Shown here: one piece after another, positions 49,747 through 58,442 of the stretch
Layout: each line of letters opens with the position of its first letter
How positions within the stretch are numbered: position 1 is the stretch's first letter
From: Siccibacter turicensis LMG 23730
Lineage (GTDB): Bacteria; Pseudomonadota; Gammaproteobacteria; Enterobacterales; Enterobacteriaceae
Reading direction: 5' to 3'
DNA: 64,000 bases
Assembly: GCF_000463155.2 (NCBI RefSeq)
Contig: NZ_AWFZ01000061.1
Location: forward strand, 44,525-108,524
Translations under genes and position numbers: made by a program
Notes under the pieces: generated by a model
What the model was told of the DNA's origin: nothing
What the model saw: the letters and a program-made list of their open reading frames with translations, nothing else
Databases searched by the model: none

Positions 49747-49815
49747 GGTCGTTCCATCTGGCTGGTGAAAAACTGAATCTGTTACATATGCGCAATGTTA
49801 GCCTGCCACGCCTGC

Positions 49816-49863
49816 CCGCTTATGCATCGCTTTTAATGTACATGCATGATGGTACATAAGCGG
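49816..49863 (-). repeat. Large palindrome in the drt3a leader
   Basis: cgcttatg (49817-49824) and cataagcg (49855-49862) form a perfect 8-bp outer stem. Inside it tgtac/gtaca forms a second stem. It lies 70 nt before drt3a and may be an operator, a recombination relic or a leader RNA structure. Confidence 0.6.
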
Positions 49864-49943
49864 CGCCTGTTGGTCTGCTATAAGGGGCACTGGCTGTATC
49901 CCTATTTATACTCGCCTCCGTATACAAAATCTTTAGTATGGTA

Positions 49944-49974
49944 ATAAAAAATCTCCGCCGATTAGCAGAGATTT
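49944..49974 (-). terminator. Intrinsic terminator upstream of drt3a
   Basis: On the minus strand AATCTCTGC pairs with GCGGAGATT (one G-T) around a 6-nt loop and is followed by TTTTTTATTA. It would stop transcription coming from the selC side before the RT operon, so drt3a needs its own promoter between 49750 and 49940. Confidence 0.8.
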
Positions 49975-50334
49975 CAGATGATTTGTGATCAATGTCGGAA
50001 GGTGGAACCGTAATACGCCAGCGTTGTGATCGCCGTTGTGGCGTTGGTGGAGAAGAGGCAGCCATTTATCCTGGCTCCGGTGAGCGGGAACCAGCGGCGG
50101 CGTTCGCCCCAAGTATTCCCCACTCAAGTAGTAGGGCCTATATAACTAATGAGAATTTTAAATTAATTTCTCTTAGTGGCGTGAAGTAAAATGGCCGTTC
50201 GTCGGAGTCATTCAAGCAGTTTTAATGGCTTTATCTCGGCAATAGACCTGAAACATTTATAGGAAAATTATCCTTTTCAAATGCATCATGGAGTTGCGTA
50301 GTGCCCAGCGATCAGCTTTAGCTATGTGCCTTTT
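49975..50334. other. Gene-free stretch inside the island
   Basis: Mixed-composition DNA between the terminator and the integrase relic. Short frames on both strands are not recognisable as genes. It probably represents remains of lost island content. Confidence 0.5.
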
Positions 50335-50573
50335 TGATCACGCTGGCTCATCTCGGGCTGCAATGCTGCGTCTGGCTTCATCTCTTTTCTGACGCGCCCT
50401 AGCAAAAGGTATATCAGTATAAACACGAATAGGTGATAATTTCTCACGTCCTAAAACGCGATATTTCATTCGCCAGTCGGGATTGGCCAGTAAGAACAGG
50501 TCGCCGCCGTTAGCAAGCTTATAAGGTTTGACCAAGGGCTTTACTGTGTGCGCTTTACGTCGGTTGAGGGCAT
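50335..50573 (-). pseudogene. Decayed P4-type tyrosine integrase (N-terminal fragment)
   Basis: The frame KPYKLANGGDLFLLANPDWR and ARARQKRDEARRSIAA is the arm-site DNA-binding domain (DUF4102 type) of P4-like integrases that use selC and other tRNAs. The likely original start MPSTDVK (ATG at 50573) is in another frame, ending at a stop after ten codons, so a frameshift is present. The sequence ends after about 75 residues, before any catalytic Arg/His/Tyr. It is located next to selC, where such integrases sit. Confidence 0.78.
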
Positions 50574-50746
50574 TCCGCCTACACTTAAGAGTCTCACTTC
50601 TGATAGGAAGTTTTAAACCCCCTCAAATACCCCATTATGGATTAAATTTGAGTAAAATTAGAGTGATATCTGGAGCACGAGGTTTCAACCTAACTTAAAG
50701 ATTTTTATGAATTTGATTAACGATGGTTGACGCGAAAAGAGTGAGA

Positions 50747-50767
50747 TTGGCGGAAGATCACAGGAGT
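50747..50767. repeat. Proximal attachment-site repeat (3' end of selC)
   Basis: The same 21 bp as at 46208-46228, here as the genuine 3' end of the intact tRNA-Sec gene plus one base. Confidence 0.92.
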
Positions 50768-50842
50768 CGAACCTGCCCGGGGCCGCTGGCGGTCCCAACT
50801 GGAGTTGAAGTCCAGCCGCCTCACCGGAGACGACGATCTTCC
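50748..50842 (-). tRNA. selC: tRNA-Sec (anticodon UCA)
   Basis: 95-nt selenocysteine tRNA with the long acceptor stem GGAAGATC/GATCTTCC, anticodon loop CTTCAAC (UCA anticodon), a large variable arm with GACCGCCAGCGGCCCC-type pairing, the TTCGACTCC T-loop and encoded CCA end. It is nearly identical to E. coli selC. It serves UGA decoding in fdoG, 10 kb away. Its 3' end is the integration site of the island. Confidence 0.98.
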
Positions 50843-50873
50843 GCGCCTGCATTGCTACATGGAGGCGGGGCGA

Positions 50874-50879
50874 ATTATA
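50874..50879 (-). promoter_or_regulatory. selC promoter -10 box
   Basis: A perfect TATAAT on the minus strand, about 30 nt before the selC 5' end. The -35 region (TGGTGT at 16-nt spacing) is weak. The rest of the 290 bp up to yicJ holds no gene. Confidence 0.65.
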
Positions 50880-51132
50880 GCTACTTCTCAGGGTTACACC
50901 ATCCCCTCACCGGTTTTTTATTTTTTCTGATGCCCGTTTTGCGGGAAGTTTTGGATAAAGACACGCATTTTCCAGCGCTTAGCTGTTTTCAATTACTTCG
51001 ATTGAGCTACCCCGATCACAAAAATCAGGAAACATAATCTGATAACCAGAAAACAGAATACCCGGCCCCCGCGGGAAGGTTTACAACTCGGATACGTTTT
51101 TTAGCGATTAAAAAGCCCCGAGGATCAACGTG

Positions 51133-52527
51133 ATGAGCGATCAGATATTGTCTGTAAAAGAGAAGATTGGTTACGGCATGGGCGATGCCGCCAGCCATAT
51201 CATCTTTGATAATGTGATGCTGTACATGATGTTCTTTTATACCGATATCTTCGGTATTCCCGCCGGGTTTGTCGGCACCATGTTCTTACTCGCCCGCGCG
51301 CTGGACGCCATCTCCGACCCGGTTATGGGGCTGGTCGCCGACCGCACCCGCAGCCGCTGGGGCAAGTTCAGGCCGTGGATCATTTTCGGTGCGCTGCCGT
51401 TCGGCATTGTCTGCGTGTTCGCCTACAGCACGCCGGAGCTGAGCCTGACCGGCAAGATGGTCTACGCCGCCGTCACCTACACGCTGCTCACCCTGATGTA
51501 CACCGTGGTCAATATTCCTTACTGCGCCCTGGGCGGGGTGATCACCAGCGACCCGCAGCAGCGCATCTCTCTGCAGTCCTGGCGCTTTGTGCTGGCAACC
51601 GCGGGCGGGATGCTCTCAACGGTGCTGATGATGCCGCTGGTAAGCTTGCTTGGCGGTGAAGATAAAGCGGTGGGTTTCCAGGGCGGGATTGCGGTGCTGT
51701 CGGTGGTGGCGTTTCTGATGCTGGCGTTCTGCTTCTTTACCACCAAAGAGCGCGTTTCTGCACCGCCGAGTACCACGCCGATGCGTGAAGACCTGCGGGA
51801 TATCCTGCAAAACGATCAGTGGCGCGTGGTGGGGCTGCTCACCATCCTTAACATCCTCGCGGTGTCGGTACGCGGCGGGGCGATGATGTATTACGTCACC
51901 TGGATCATGGGTTCGCCGGCACTGTTTACCGCGTTTCTGACCACCTACTGCGTCGGCAACCTGTTCGGCAGCGCCCTCGCTAAGCCGCTTACCGACTGGA
52001 AGTGCAAGGTCAGCGTGTTCTGGTGGACCAACGCCGCGCTGGCGGTGCTGAGCTTCGCCATGTTCTTCGTTCCGCTGCATGCCAGCGTGCTGATGTTTAG
52101 CTTCATTTTTGTTATCGGCGTGCTGCACCAGCTGGTCACGCCCATCCAGTGGGTCATGATGTCCGACACCGTGGATTACGGCGAGTGGCGCAACGGTAAG
52201 CGCCTGACCGGCATCAGTTTTGCCGGGACGCTGTTCGTCCTGAAACTGGGCCTGGCCATCGGCGGGGCGCTGATTGGCTGGATGCTGGCGGGCGGCGGCT
52301 ACAACGCAGCGGCGACCACGCAGAACAGCGCCACGATTAGCATCATCATCGCGTTGTTCACCATCGTGCCGGCCATCTGCTACCTGATTAGCGCGCTGGT
52401 GGCAAAACGCTACTACACCCTGAAAACCCCTTACCTGATGTCCATCCTGTCCCAGCTTGCTGACAGCGCGCGCCGCAATCAGCGGGAGTTTGAGCAGGTT
52501 CCGGTACGCAAAGAACTTCAGCAGTAA
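51133..52527 (+). CDS. yicJ: Glycoside-pentoside-hexuronide (GPH) cation symporter YicJ
   Basis: 464-aa inner-membrane symporter of the MelB/XylP-type GPH family. The N-terminus VKEKIGYGMGDAASHIIFD and the loop RTRSRWGKFRPWI are family hallmarks; VDYGEW near 350 is the second. The start is ATG 51133 (a GTG at 51130 is in frame). It lies 12 nt before the alpha-xylosidase yicI, so it is presumed to import alpha-xylosides such as isoprimeverose. Confidence 0.95.
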   Translation: MSDQILSVKEKIGYGMGDAASHIIFDNVMLYMMFFYTDIFGIPAGFVGTMFLLARALDAISDPVMGLVADRTRSRWGKFRPWIIFGALPFGIVCVFAYSTPELSLTGKMVYAAVTYTLLTLMYTVVNIPYCALGGVITSDPQQRISLQSWRFVLATAGGMLSTVLMMPLVSLLGGEDKAVGFQGGIAVLSVVAFLMLAFCFFTTKERVSAPPSTTPMREDLRDILQNDQWRVVGLLTILNILAVSVRGGAMMYYVTWIMGSPALFTAFLTTYCVGNLFGSALAKPLTDWKCKVSVFWWTNAALAVLSFAMFFVPLHASVLMFSFIFVIGVLHQLVTPIQWVMMSDTVDYGEWRNGKRLTGISFAGTLFVLKLGLAIGGALIGWMLAGGGYNAAATTQNSATISIIIALFTIVPAICYLISALVAKRYYTLKTPYLMSILSQLADSARRNQREFEQVPVRKELQQ

Positions 52528-52539
52528 AAGGATAATGTT

Positions 52540-54864
52540 ATGAAAATCAGTGATGGAAACTGGCTGATCCAGCCCGGACTGACCCTGACGCACCCGCTAC
52601 AGGTCTTCGATGTGGAGGAGCAGGGCAATGAACTGGTGGTCTACGCCGCGCCGCGTGATGTCCGCGAGCGCACCTGGCAGCTGGATACACCGCTGTTCAC
52701 CCTGCGCTTCTTCTCGCCGCAGGAGGGCATTATCGGCGTGCGCATTGAGCATTTTCAGGGAGTGGCGGCCCGTGGCCCGCATTTTCCGCTGAACGTGATG
52801 GCGGGGCACCCGGTCACGCTGCATAACGGCGACACGTATGCGGAACTCACCAGCGGCAGCCTGAGCGTGAGGGTGTCGAAAGGCGAGCACTGGGCGCTGG
52901 ATTTCCTGCGTCACGGCGAACGCATCACCGGCAGCCAGGTGAAAAATAACGGCTACGTGCAGGACGGTAACACCGGACGTAACTATGTTTTTGAGCGTCT
53001 TGACCTGGGCGTGGGCGAGACGGTGTATGGCCTGGGCGAGCGCTTTACCGCTCTGGTGCGTAACGGACAAACGGTGGAGACCTGGAACCGCGACGGCGGC
53101 ACCAGCACCGAGCAGGCGTATAAAAATATCCCGTTCTATCTCACCAACCGCGGCTACGGGGTACTGGTCAATCACCCTGAGTGCGTGTCGTTTGAAGTTG
53201 GCTCCGAGAAAGTCTCAAAGGTGCAGTTCAGCGTGGAGGGCGAGCACCTGGAGTACTTTGTTATTGATGGCCCCACGCCCAAAGCGGTGCTGGACCGTTA
53301 CACGCGCTTTACCGGTCGCCCGGCGCTACCGCCTGCCTGGTCATTCGGGCTGTGGCTCACCACCTCCTTTACCACCAACTACGATGAAGAAACGGTTAAC
53401 CGCTTCATTGATGGGATGGCAGAGCGCAACCTGCCGCTGCACGTATTTCACTTCGACTGTTTCTGGATGAAGGCGTTTCAGTGGTGCGATTTTGAGTGGG
53501 ACCCGGCAACCTTCCCGGATCCGGAAGGCATGCTCCGGCGTCTGAAAGCACGCGGGCTGAAAATCTGCGTCTGGATAAACCCCTACATTGGCCAGAAATC
53601 ACCGCTATTCCGGGAAGGTATGGAGAAAGGCTATTTGCTGAAACGCCCGAACGGCGCGGTATGGCAGTGGGACAAGTGGCAGCCCGGTCTGGCCATCGTT
53701 GATTTCACCAATCCGGCGGCGAGCGCCTGGTATGCCGGGCACCTTAAACGGCTGGTGGCAATGGGCGTGGACTGCTTCAAAACCGACTTCGGCGAGCGCA
53801 TCCCCACCGATGTGGTGTGGCACGACGGCGCCGACCCGCAAAAAATGCATAACCACTACGCGTTTATCTACAACGAGCTGGTGTGGAAGGTGCTGAAAGA
53901 TACCGTTGGCGAAGAGGAAGCGGTGCTGTTCGCGCGCTCAGCGTCGGTTGGCGCGCAGCAGTTCCCGGTGCACTGGGGCGGCGACTGCTATGCCAATTAT
54001 GAGTCGATGGCAGAGAGCCTGCGCGGTGGGCTGTCGATTGGCCTCTCCGGGTTTGGGTTCTGGAGCCACGATATCGGTGGGTTCGAAAATACCGCCCCGG
54101 CGCACGTCTACAAGCGCTGGTGCGCGTTCGGGCTGCTCTCCAGCCATAGCCGCCTGCACGGCAGCAAATCTTACCGCGTGCCCTGGGCGTATGACGACGA
54201 GGCCTGCGATGTGGTGCGGCATTTCACCCAGCTGAAATGCCGCCTGATGCCGTATCTCTATCGCCAGTCGGTGCTGGCACGCGAGTGCGGCACGCCGGTC
54301 ATGCGCGCCATGATGTTGGAGTTCCCGGACGACCCTGCCTGCGACTATCTCGACCGGCAGTACATGCTGGGCGATGCTCTGCTGGTGGCCCCGGTGTTCA
54401 GCGAGCAGGGCGAGGTGAGCTTCTGGCTACCGGAAGGGCGCTGGACGCACCTGTGGCACAACGATGAGCTGCCTGGCAGCCGCTGGTACAGGCAGCGGCA
54501 TGATTTCCTCAGCCTGCCGGCTTATGTGCGCGATAACACCCTGCTGGCGCTTGGGAATAACGACCAGAAGCCTGACTACGCCTGGCATCAGGGCACGGCG
54601 TTCCAGCTGTTTCACCTTGAAGACGGGCGCGAGGCATTATGCGAGGTGCCGGGCGCGGATGGCGCGGTGCGGTTTACGCTGCGCGTGAGCCGCATCGGTA
54701 ACCAGCTGACGGTTCGCGGCGAGGGCGATGCGTCGGGCTGGTCACTGTGCCTGCGCAACGTGCAGCGGATTGATGGTACCGAGGGGGCTACGCAGGCGGG
54801 CAGCGAGTGGGGCGTTGTGGTAACGCCGCAACATGGCGTGAGCGTGTTTACCGTGACGCTGTGA
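52540..54864 (+). CDS. yicI: Alpha-xylosidase YicI (GH31)
   Basis: Releases alpha-D-xylose from the non-reducing end of xyloglucan-type oligosaccharides in the cytoplasm. The 774-aa protein has an N-terminal beta-sandwich, then the barrel. The nucleophile Asp lies in [10 protein letters not shown] near residue 416, and the acid/base Asp in [11 protein letters not shown] near 482. [17 protein letters not shown] near 305 shapes the xylose site. It is co-transcribed with yicJ and followed by a terminator. Confidence 0.97.
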   Translation: MKISDGNWLIQPGLTLTHPLQVFDVEEQGNELVVYAAPRDVRERTWQLDTPLFTLRFFSPQEGIIGVRIEHFQGVAARGPHFPLNVMAGHPVTLHNGDTYAELTSGSLSVRVSKGEHWALDFLRHGERITGSQVKNNGYVQDGNTGRNYVFERLDLGVGETVYGLGERFTALVRNGQTVETWNRDGGTSTEQAYKNIPFYLTNRGYGVLVNHPECVSFEVGSEKVSKVQFSVEGEHLEYFVIDGPTPKAVLDRYTRFTGRPALPPAWSFGLWLTTSFTTNYDEETVNRFIDGMAERNLPLHVFHFDCFWMKAFQWCDFEWDPATFPDPEGMLRRLKARGLKICVWINPYIGQKSPLFREGMEKGYLLKRPNGAVWQWDKWQPGLAIVDFTNPAASAWYAGHLKRLVAMGVDCFKTDFGERIPTDVVWHDGADPQKMHNHYAFIYNELVWKVLKDTVGEEEAVLFARSASVGAQQFPVHWGGDCYANYESMAESLRGGLSIGLSGFGFWSHDIGGFENTAPAHVYKRWCAFGLLSSHSRLHGSKSYRVPWAYDDEACDVVRHFTQLKCRLMPYLYRQSVLARECGTPVMRAMMLEFPDDPACDYLDRQYMLGDALLVAPVFSEQGEVSFWLPEGRWTHLWHNDELPGSRWYRQRHDFLSLPAYVRDNTLLALGNNDQKPDYAWHQGTAFQLFHLEDGREALCEVPGADGAVRFTLRVSRIGNQLTVRGEGDASGWSLCLRNVQRIDGTEGATQAGSEWGVVVTPQHGVSVFTVTL

Positions 54865-54880
54865 GCTATCAAACTTTCCA

Positions 54881-54904
54881 GGCCGCCTGCGGGCGGCTTT
54901 TTTA
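54881..54904 (+). terminator. Intrinsic terminator after yicI
   Basis: gccgcc/ggcggc stem with tgcg loop followed by six T, 17 nt behind the yicI stop. Confidence 0.9.
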
Positions 54905-55182
54905 TGCCATAGCGCAGTCGGCGCTGTTGCGGCGGATTCAATCTGAAACCCGTCCCGGCCAGGAGTGGCTGCCCTGGCTTAGCCGCCCTGCGCGCAGGCA
55001 CGGCGCGTGTGGCCCTGACGCCGCGGGATGACGCCCGGGTGTTTTACGCCGTTAGCTGTGCGAAAAAACACTGTAAAACCAGGCAATAACGGTTTCTGGA
55101 AAGCGCCTCGCAGAAGGGGAATGCCGGCCCTGTAAGTGATTGCTTCCTTTCATGATCATCAGGTTACTATGGCGTATCATGG
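54905..55182. other. Gene-free stretch between yicI and the toxin-antitoxin operon
   Basis: Together with the terminator and operator this makes a 374-bp gap without a gene. A short frame with SETRPGQEWLPWLSRP at 54940-55000 resembles a fragment of something coding, but I do not recognise it. The direct repeat atggcgtat occurs at 55169-55177 and 55225-55233 around the operator region. Confidence 0.5.
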
Positions 55183-55199
55183 GTACGTCAATGACGTAC
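55183..55199. promoter_or_regulatory. Perfect palindrome, probable operator of the toxin-antitoxin operon
   Basis: gtacgtca-a-tgacgtac is a perfect 17-bp palindrome 39 nt before the toxin start. XRE-type antitoxins autoregulate via such sites. Direct repeats atggcgtat flank it. Confidence 0.65.
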
Positions 55200-55238
55200 G
55201 TTTACCGCTTGCAAGCATAAGTCAATGGCGTATAGGAT

Positions 55239-55550
55239 ATGCTTTTTATAGAAACGGACATCTTTACTGCGGGCGTCAGGTCGTTGCTGAGTGATGAGGA
55301 GTACCAGCGCTTACAGCTTTTTCTGGCGGTTAAACCCGATTGCGGCGATATCATTCCCGATACGGGTGGGTTGAGAAAAGTCCGCTGGTTAGCGCAAGGC
55401 CGGGGTAAACGAGGCGGCGTGCGTATCATTTATTTTTATCGCTACGCTGAGGATGAAATCCGGTTGCTGCTCATCTATCGCAAGGGAGTGAAAGACGATC
55501 TCTCGGCTCAGGAAAAAGCGATGTTACGAAAGCTCAATGCGGGGTGGTAA
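55239..55550 (+). CDS. RelE/HigB-like toxin of a type II toxin-antitoxin pair
   Basis: 103-aa toxin. The fold markers are a short start MLFIETDIFTAGVRSLLSDE, the central GGLRKVRWLAQGRGKRGGVRIIYFY strand pair with basic residues, and the C-terminal LLIYRKGVKDDLS(A)QEK helix. These suit the RelE-superfamily mRNA interferases (the toxin type that accompanies NadS-like antitoxins). Toxin precedes antitoxin, with stop and start overlapping (TAATG). Confidence 0.85.
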   Translation: MLFIETDIFTAGVRSLLSDEEYQRLQLFLAVKPDCGDIIPDTGGLRKVRWLAQGRGKRGGVRIIYFYRYAEDEIRLLLIYRKGVKDDLSAQEKAMLRKLNAGW

Positions 55551-55840
55551 TGGACAAGACACTGTTTGAACAATTGGCCGAAAGTATGATGCAGATGAAC
55601 GCCATCCTTGAGGGAACGCAGTCACCTGCGCGTATTTTTAAAATAGATGCTTTGAAAATCAAGGAAATACGCCAAGCATCCGGTCTGTCTCAAACAAAAT
55701 TTGCGAGCCTGATTGCGGTAAGCGTTGATACATTACGAAACTGGGAACAGGGCAGGCGTTCGCCTACGGGGCCGGCAAAAGCGCTTTTACGGGCGATTGA
55801 AAAAGATCCGAAGCATGTCATCTTGGCGTTAAGTCAGTAG
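55550..55840 (+). CDS. XRE-family antitoxin (NadS/HigA-like)
   Basis: 96-aa antitoxin from the ATG at 55550; a GTG at 55544 is in frame. The helix-turn-helix runs about residues 36-75 (KIKEIRQASGLSQTKFASLI, TLRNWEQGRR). The N-terminal 30 residues are the toxin-binding part. It neutralises the upstream toxin and probably represses the operon at the palindrome upstream. Confidence 0.88.
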   Translation: MDKTLFEQLAESMMQMNAILEGTQSPARIFKIDALKIKEIRQASGLSQTKFASLIAVSVDTLRNWEQGRRSPTGPAKALLRAIEKDPKHVILALSQ

Positions 55841-55873
55841 CCGCAGTATATCTGGCTCGACGATGGGGGCCGG

Positions 55874-55915
55874 TAAATAAAAAGGCCCGCTCGCATATGC
55901 TCACAGGCCCTTTAT
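55874..55915. terminator. Probable terminator between the toxin-antitoxin pair and fdhE
   Basis: aaaaggcc and ggcccttt form an imperfect stem with A/T-rich flanks on both strands, between convergent genes. Confidence 0.45.
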
Positions 55916-55969
55916 CGTCAGGAGTAATACACCCTTAATCGGTAACAATCTGCCGATGCGTGTTTAATA

Positions 55970-56899
55970 CTACTCCCCTTCTCCCGGGAACAGGAACGGG
56001 TTGATGGAGCTGCGGGCAAAGCCTTCCTGCTCCATGCGTGCGTCAAGCACCAGCGAGGCCAGGTCGTCCGCAACGGCTTCAACGTTAGGGTCTTTTTCCT
56101 GATAGAGGATCTTCAGGTAAGTGCCGCAGTCGCCGCAGCTTTCGGCTTTGATAGCCGACTGTTCGGAGTCGATGGACCAGTAGTGCAAGTCGCGGGTCTG
56201 CTCGCAGTTGCTGCATTTGATGCGCACCACGTGCCACTCGCTCTCGCACAGGTTGCAGTGCAGGTAGCGCAGCCCCTGCGTCGTGCCAATCTGCACGATG
56301 CTGGAGACCGGCATACTGCCGCATACCGGGCAGAACTGGCGTGCTTCACCGTACTCAGCGCGGGCTTTGCCTGGGATCAGGCTCGCCATCTGCGCCCAGT
56401 AGAGCGACAGCGCAGCCCAGATAAACGGGGCTTTATCGCTGCTGACGTCGGCGAAGTCGGCGGCAAACAGCGAGCTTGCCATCGCTTCCAGCTCCTGAGA
56501 CGAGGCTTTTTCAAGATTCTCGATAACCGCCAGCGCCGGGCCGGTCATCTCTGGCTTCAGCTCGGCGATAAGCGAGTGCAGCAGACGCTGCCAGTGCGCA
56601 TCGCGCGGCAGAACGTGAATATCCAGCGGCGGTTTGCCCTGTGCGGCGGCTTCATGCAGACGCGCGGTCAGGTCCAGCTCCAGCGGGTGGTCGTAGAGCA
56701 CCACTTCCTGGGCATGGGCAATCTGCGCCGCGAAACGCAGATAATCGCCTAGCGGGTTATTCTCAGCCAGTTCGCGCAGGCGAGCGGCGCGTCGGTTATA
56801 GAGATTTTTCAGCCTGGGGAATAATAACGGCGGAATAGTCTCCGCCGTGCGTTTCTCGCTCTTCTCCAGCTGATCTTGCGGGATAATGCGAATGCTCAT
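55970..56899 (-). CDS. fdhE: Formate dehydrogenase accessory protein FdhE
   Basis: Rubredoxin-type protein needed for maturation of respiratory formate dehydrogenases. It has 309 aa. Four CxxC pairs are visible: CPVC, CNLC, CSNC and CGDC between about residues 190 and 265, holding iron. The N-terminal half is helical. It overlaps fdoI by 4 nt at the end of the fdoGHI operon. Confidence 0.96.
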   Translation of the reverse strand: MSIRIIPQDQLEKSEKRTAETIPPLLFPRLKNLYNRRAARLRELAENNPLGDYLRFAAQIAHAQEVVLYDHPLELDLTARLHEAAAQGKPPLDIHVLPRDAHWQRLLHSLIAELKPEMTGPALAVIENLEKASSQELEAMASSLFAADFADVSSDKAPFIWAALSLYWAQMASLIPGKARAEYGEARQFCPVCGSMPVSSIVQIGTTQGLRYLHCNLCESEWHVVRIKCSNCEQTRDLHYWSIDSEQSAIKAESCGDCGTYLKILYQEKDPNVEAVADDLASLVLDARMEQEGFARSSINPFLFPGEGE

Positions 56900-57531
56900 T
56901 CAGTTGGTTTATCCTGTTTCTGGCGGACTTCCCGGTACCAGCGCGGGTGATGTTTCTTCGCCCACGTCGAGGTAACCCAGCCTTCCACCATTGCGGTGAT
57001 GGTGCCTTTCACCCAAAGGGCGGCGTAAATATGCACCATGATAACCACAATTAGCGCCACTGCGGCAAATGAATGTACCAGCAGCGCCAGGCGGATGATC
57101 GGAATCGGGAATGCATGCGCGAAGTAAGGACGCCAGATCGCCACGCCGCTCACCAGCAGCAGCACCAGGAAGATAATCGCCGCCCAGAACACACATTTCT
57201 GGCCGAAGTTATAGCGCCCGGTGTCGCCCACTTCCTCATTCACCACGATCTTGCGGATGTTTTTCGCCCAGAAGATATCGTCGCGGTTAATCAGGTTATG
57301 GTGCCAGTAACGGAAGAACATGATGATGAACGAGGCAAACATCACCACACCCACGAAGGGGTGCAGGATGCGCGCCAGCTGCGGCGTGCCGAGAATGCCC
57401 ATCAACCAGTTAAAGGACGGGAAGAAAAAGCCCAGCCCGCTCACCGACGCCAGCACGAAGCAGAAGGCGGTGACCCAGTGGTTGATGCGTTCTGGCGCCG
57501 TGTAGCGCACGATGGTGTCACGACGTTTCAT
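56896..57531 (-). CDS. fdoI: Formate dehydrogenase-O cytochrome b subunit FdoI
   Basis: 211-aa inner-membrane subunit with four helices that carries two hemes b and passes electrons to quinone. The heme ligands include His in NHWVTAFCF (helix 1), HPFVGVVMF, and [20 protein letters not shown] (helix 4). It overlaps fdoH and fdhE by 4 nt each. Confidence 0.96.
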   Translation of the reverse strand: MKRRDTIVRYTAPERINHWVTAFCFVLASVSGLGFFFPSFNWLMGILGTPQLARILHPFVGVVMFASFIIMFFRYWHHNLINRDDIFWAKNIRKIVVNEEVGDTGRYNFGQKCVFWAAIIFLVLLLVSGVAIWRPYFAHAFPIPIIRLALLVHSFAAVALIVVIMVHIYAALWVKGTITAMVEGWVTSTWAKKHHPRWYREVRQKQDKPTE

Positions 57532-58430
57532 TTGCGCACCTCGTCTTTCTCTTCATCAAGGTTGTCTTCCTCTTCTTCCGCACGGTTCGGGCCTACGCCG
57601 ACGTAGTGGAAGACGCTGGCGGCGAAGGTTGCCGCAAAGCCGATAGCGGCGAGCGGTTTCCAGATGCCTTTCCAGAACTTCACGGTTTCGCTGATTTCCG
57701 GGTTTTCCGGCAGACCGTGATAGAGATTCGGCTTGTCGTTGTGGTGCAGCACGTACATAACGTGTGTACCGCCAACGCCCGCCGGATCGTACAGGCCTGC
57801 GTTTTCATAACCACGGGTTTTCAGCTCTGCCACGCGTTCGCCAGCCAGCTGCTTCATATCCTCTTTGGTACCAAAGTGGATAGCGCCAGTTGGGCAGGTT
57901 TTCACGCACGCGGGTTCCTGACCCACGGTGACACGGTCTACGCACAGGGTGCATTTGTAGACGCGGTTGTCGTCCGGGTTCAGACGCGGTACGTCGAACG
58001 GGCAGCCGGCGATGCAGTAGCCGCAGCCAATGCACTGCTCGGACTGGAAATCGACAATCCCGTTGGCGTACTGAATGATTGCGCCTTCCGCCGGGCACGC
58101 CTTCAGGCAGCCCGGATCGGCGCAGTGCATACAGCCATCCTTGCGGATAAGCCATTCGAGTTTGTCGTTCTGCTCCACTTCCGAGAAGCGCATCACGGTC
58201 CATGACTTAGCGGTCAGGTCGGCCGGGTTGTCATACACCCCAACGTTATTTCCCACTTCGTCACGCAGGTCGTTCCACTCCGAACACGCGACCTGACAGG
58301 CTTTACACCCGATACAGGTCGTGACGTCGATAAGTTTCGCCACCTCTTCCTGGTGATCCCGCGCCTGGGGCGCGGGAGTGAAACCGTTAGTCGCGGAACG
58401 ACGGATAATGTCTTGAGATTGATAAGCCAT
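57528..58430 (-). CDS. fdoH: Formate dehydrogenase-O iron-sulfur subunit FdoH
   Basis: 300-aa beta subunit with four 4Fe-4S clusters: [14 protein letters not shown] near 38, [14 protein letters not shown] near 100, [13 protein letters not shown] near 132 and CTLCVDRV...CVKTCP near 160. One C-terminal membrane helix (about 257-275) anchors it at the periplasmic face. It is 12 nt behind fdoG. Confidence 0.97.
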   Translation of the reverse strand: MAYQSQDIIRRSATNGFTPAPQARDHQEEVAKLIDVTTCIGCKACQVACSEWNDLRDEVGNNVGVYDNPADLTAKSWTVMRFSEVEQNDKLEWLIRKDGCMHCADPGCLKACPAEGAIIQYANGIVDFQSEQCIGCGYCIAGCPFDVPRLNPDDNRVYKCTLCVDRVTVGQEPACVKTCPTGAIHFGTKEDMKQLAGERVAELKTRGYENAGLYDPAGVGGTHVMYVLHHNDKPNLYHGLPENPEISETVKFWKGIWKPLAAIGFAATFAASVFHYVGVGPNRAEEEEDNLDEEKDEVRK

Positions 58431-58442
58431 GATTCGTCTCCG

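Larger units (their letters stand above)
46208..50767. mobile_element. selC genomic island carrying a two-reverse-transcriptase defence module
   Basis: A 4.56-kb AT-rich segment bounded by identical 21-bp direct repeats (46208-46228 and 50747-50767) that copy the 3' end of the tRNA-Sec gene, the classic product of tRNA-targeted integration. All recognised content lies on the minus strand, in order from selC: an integrase relic, a leader with palindrome and terminator, drt3a, drt3b and a structured RNA. No intact integrase or other mobility gene is present, so the island is probably fixed. Confidence 0.88.

Noticed and set aside
50535-50545. A GTGTG-type dinucleotide run near the integrase relic as an alternative DRT3 template
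   Set aside because: It lies within integrase-derived coding sequence, lacks surrounding stem structure and does not read ACACAC on the strand of the RT operon in a structured context as the 46292-46297 site does.
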